Source of the DNA: CAYNST01 sp964641175
GTDB lineage: Bacteria > Pseudomonadota > Gammaproteobacteria > Pseudomonadales > Cellvibrionaceae
Length of the DNA stretch: 5,631 bases
NCBI GenBank assembly: GCA_964641175.1
Contig: CAZXLJ010000159.1
Location: forward strand, 1-5,631
Direction: 5' to 3'
Shown here: one piece after another, positions 5,378 to 5,631 of the stretch
How positions within the stretch are numbered: position 1 is the stretch's first letter
Layout: each line of letters starts with the position of its first letter
The notes under the pieces: generated by a model
The model's input: only the letters and a program-made list of their open reading frames with translations
What the model was told of the DNA's origin: nothing
Database searches by the model: none
Program-made: the position numbers and the translations under genes

Positions 5378-5631
5378 TGAACCTCCGATTAAGTCCCAAT
5401 AGCGTCTGCGCGAGACAAATCGGACCGACGCTCGGCGCTCAGCCCGCAAGGCGCTTTTCGCAGCGAATGGCCTTAGCCCTTAGCAATAAGAGCAACGCGG
5501 CGAATGAAAGTTTTGGCCGCACCTGGCCGGCCGCGAAAAGTACTTTCACCGGGAACTTGTCTCAACGGCTCGTCGCCCTCGCGCACGCGGGGGCCCACGA
5601 ACCCCGGAAGGATCTGCCGATTGGCGTGGAA
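5378..5631. other. GC-rich 3' flank with many small dyads
   Basis: No confident gene is seen. CCGATT (5385-5390) pairs AATCGG (5418-5423), enclosing GTCT (5404-5407) with AGAC (5413-5416); this could be the 3' stem of the pldA mRNA. GCGC (5435-5438) may pair GCGC (5451-5454), followed by TTTT (5455-5458), a weak terminator candidate. CCTTAGC occurs twice in tandem (5471-5484). GAAAGT (5506-5511) pairs ACTTTC (5542-5547) around a GGCC-rich interior, and AAAGTACTTT (5537-5546) is itself a palindrome. The pattern fits a transcription-end region or an intergenic repeat; it cannot be classed from one copy. Confidence 0.4.
5473..5631 (-). CDS. Possible 3' end of a convergent minus-strand gene (partial, hypothetical)
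   Basis: On the minus strand a frame is open from the right edge for 52 codons to a TAA at 5473-5475. The peptide is rich in Arg, Gly and Pro (for example VGPRVREGDEPLRQ and ends in RRVALIAKG). I recognise no family. In GC-rich sequence an open frame of this length can occur by chance, and a plus-strand frame from ATG 5504 is also open to the edge, so coding is uncertain. If real, it converges on pldA with a 95-nt spacer that holds the dyads described for the flank. Confidence 0.25.
   Translation of the reverse strand, partial: FHANRQILPGFVGPRVREGDEPLRQVPGESTFRGRPGAAKTFIRRVALIAKG

Overview
The window carries four confidently assigned genes and looks like gammaproteobacterial chromosome of medium GC content. 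The evidence for that lineage is an outer-membrane phospholipase A (PldA/OMPLA), a long-tailed BetT-type BCCT transporter and normal Gram-negative secretion signals. The genus cannot be told from this sequence. I see no insertion sequence, phage gene, CRISPR array, tRNA or rRNA.

Layout. Positions 1-141 are a non-coding left flank. It ends at the left edge with a Shine-Dalgarno-like motif on the minus strand, so another minus-strand gene may start just outside. Positions 142-1131 (minus) encode an exported alpha/beta hydrolase with an intact Ser-Asp-His triad. A 204-nt divergent spacer follows. Positions 1336-2067 (plus) encode a NYN-domain (LabA/DUF88, PIN-like nuclease) protein with a C-terminal OST-HTH/LOTUS RNA-binding domain. 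A 141-nt spacer with small hairpins leads to the BCCT transporter at 2209-4266 (plus). Ten nucleotides after its stop comes pldA at 4277-5377 (plus). The last ~250 nt are GC-rich and full of small dyads; an open minus-strand frame there may be the 3' end of a convergent gene.

How the genes may work together. Transporter and phospholipase are spaced as one operon: a compatible-solute or quaternary-amine type importer in the inner membrane next to a phospholipase in the outer membrane. Both act on the envelope, and lipid head-group salvage or envelope-stress response is a possible link, but this is inference. The NYN-LOTUS protein is probably a separate RNA-processing function. The hydrolase is divergently transcribed and its substrate is unknown.

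The points most worth a second look are: the transporter has non-standard residues at two positions that matter in the BetP model (Ala106 at the Gly/Asp position of the glycine-rich stretch, Thr325 at the position of a substrate-box Trp); its 5' end carries a hairpin plus T8 tract inside the first codons, with a possible alternative pairing to the leader; and the bacterial NYN-LOTUS fusion has no settled function. None of these amounts to a demonstrated new system.
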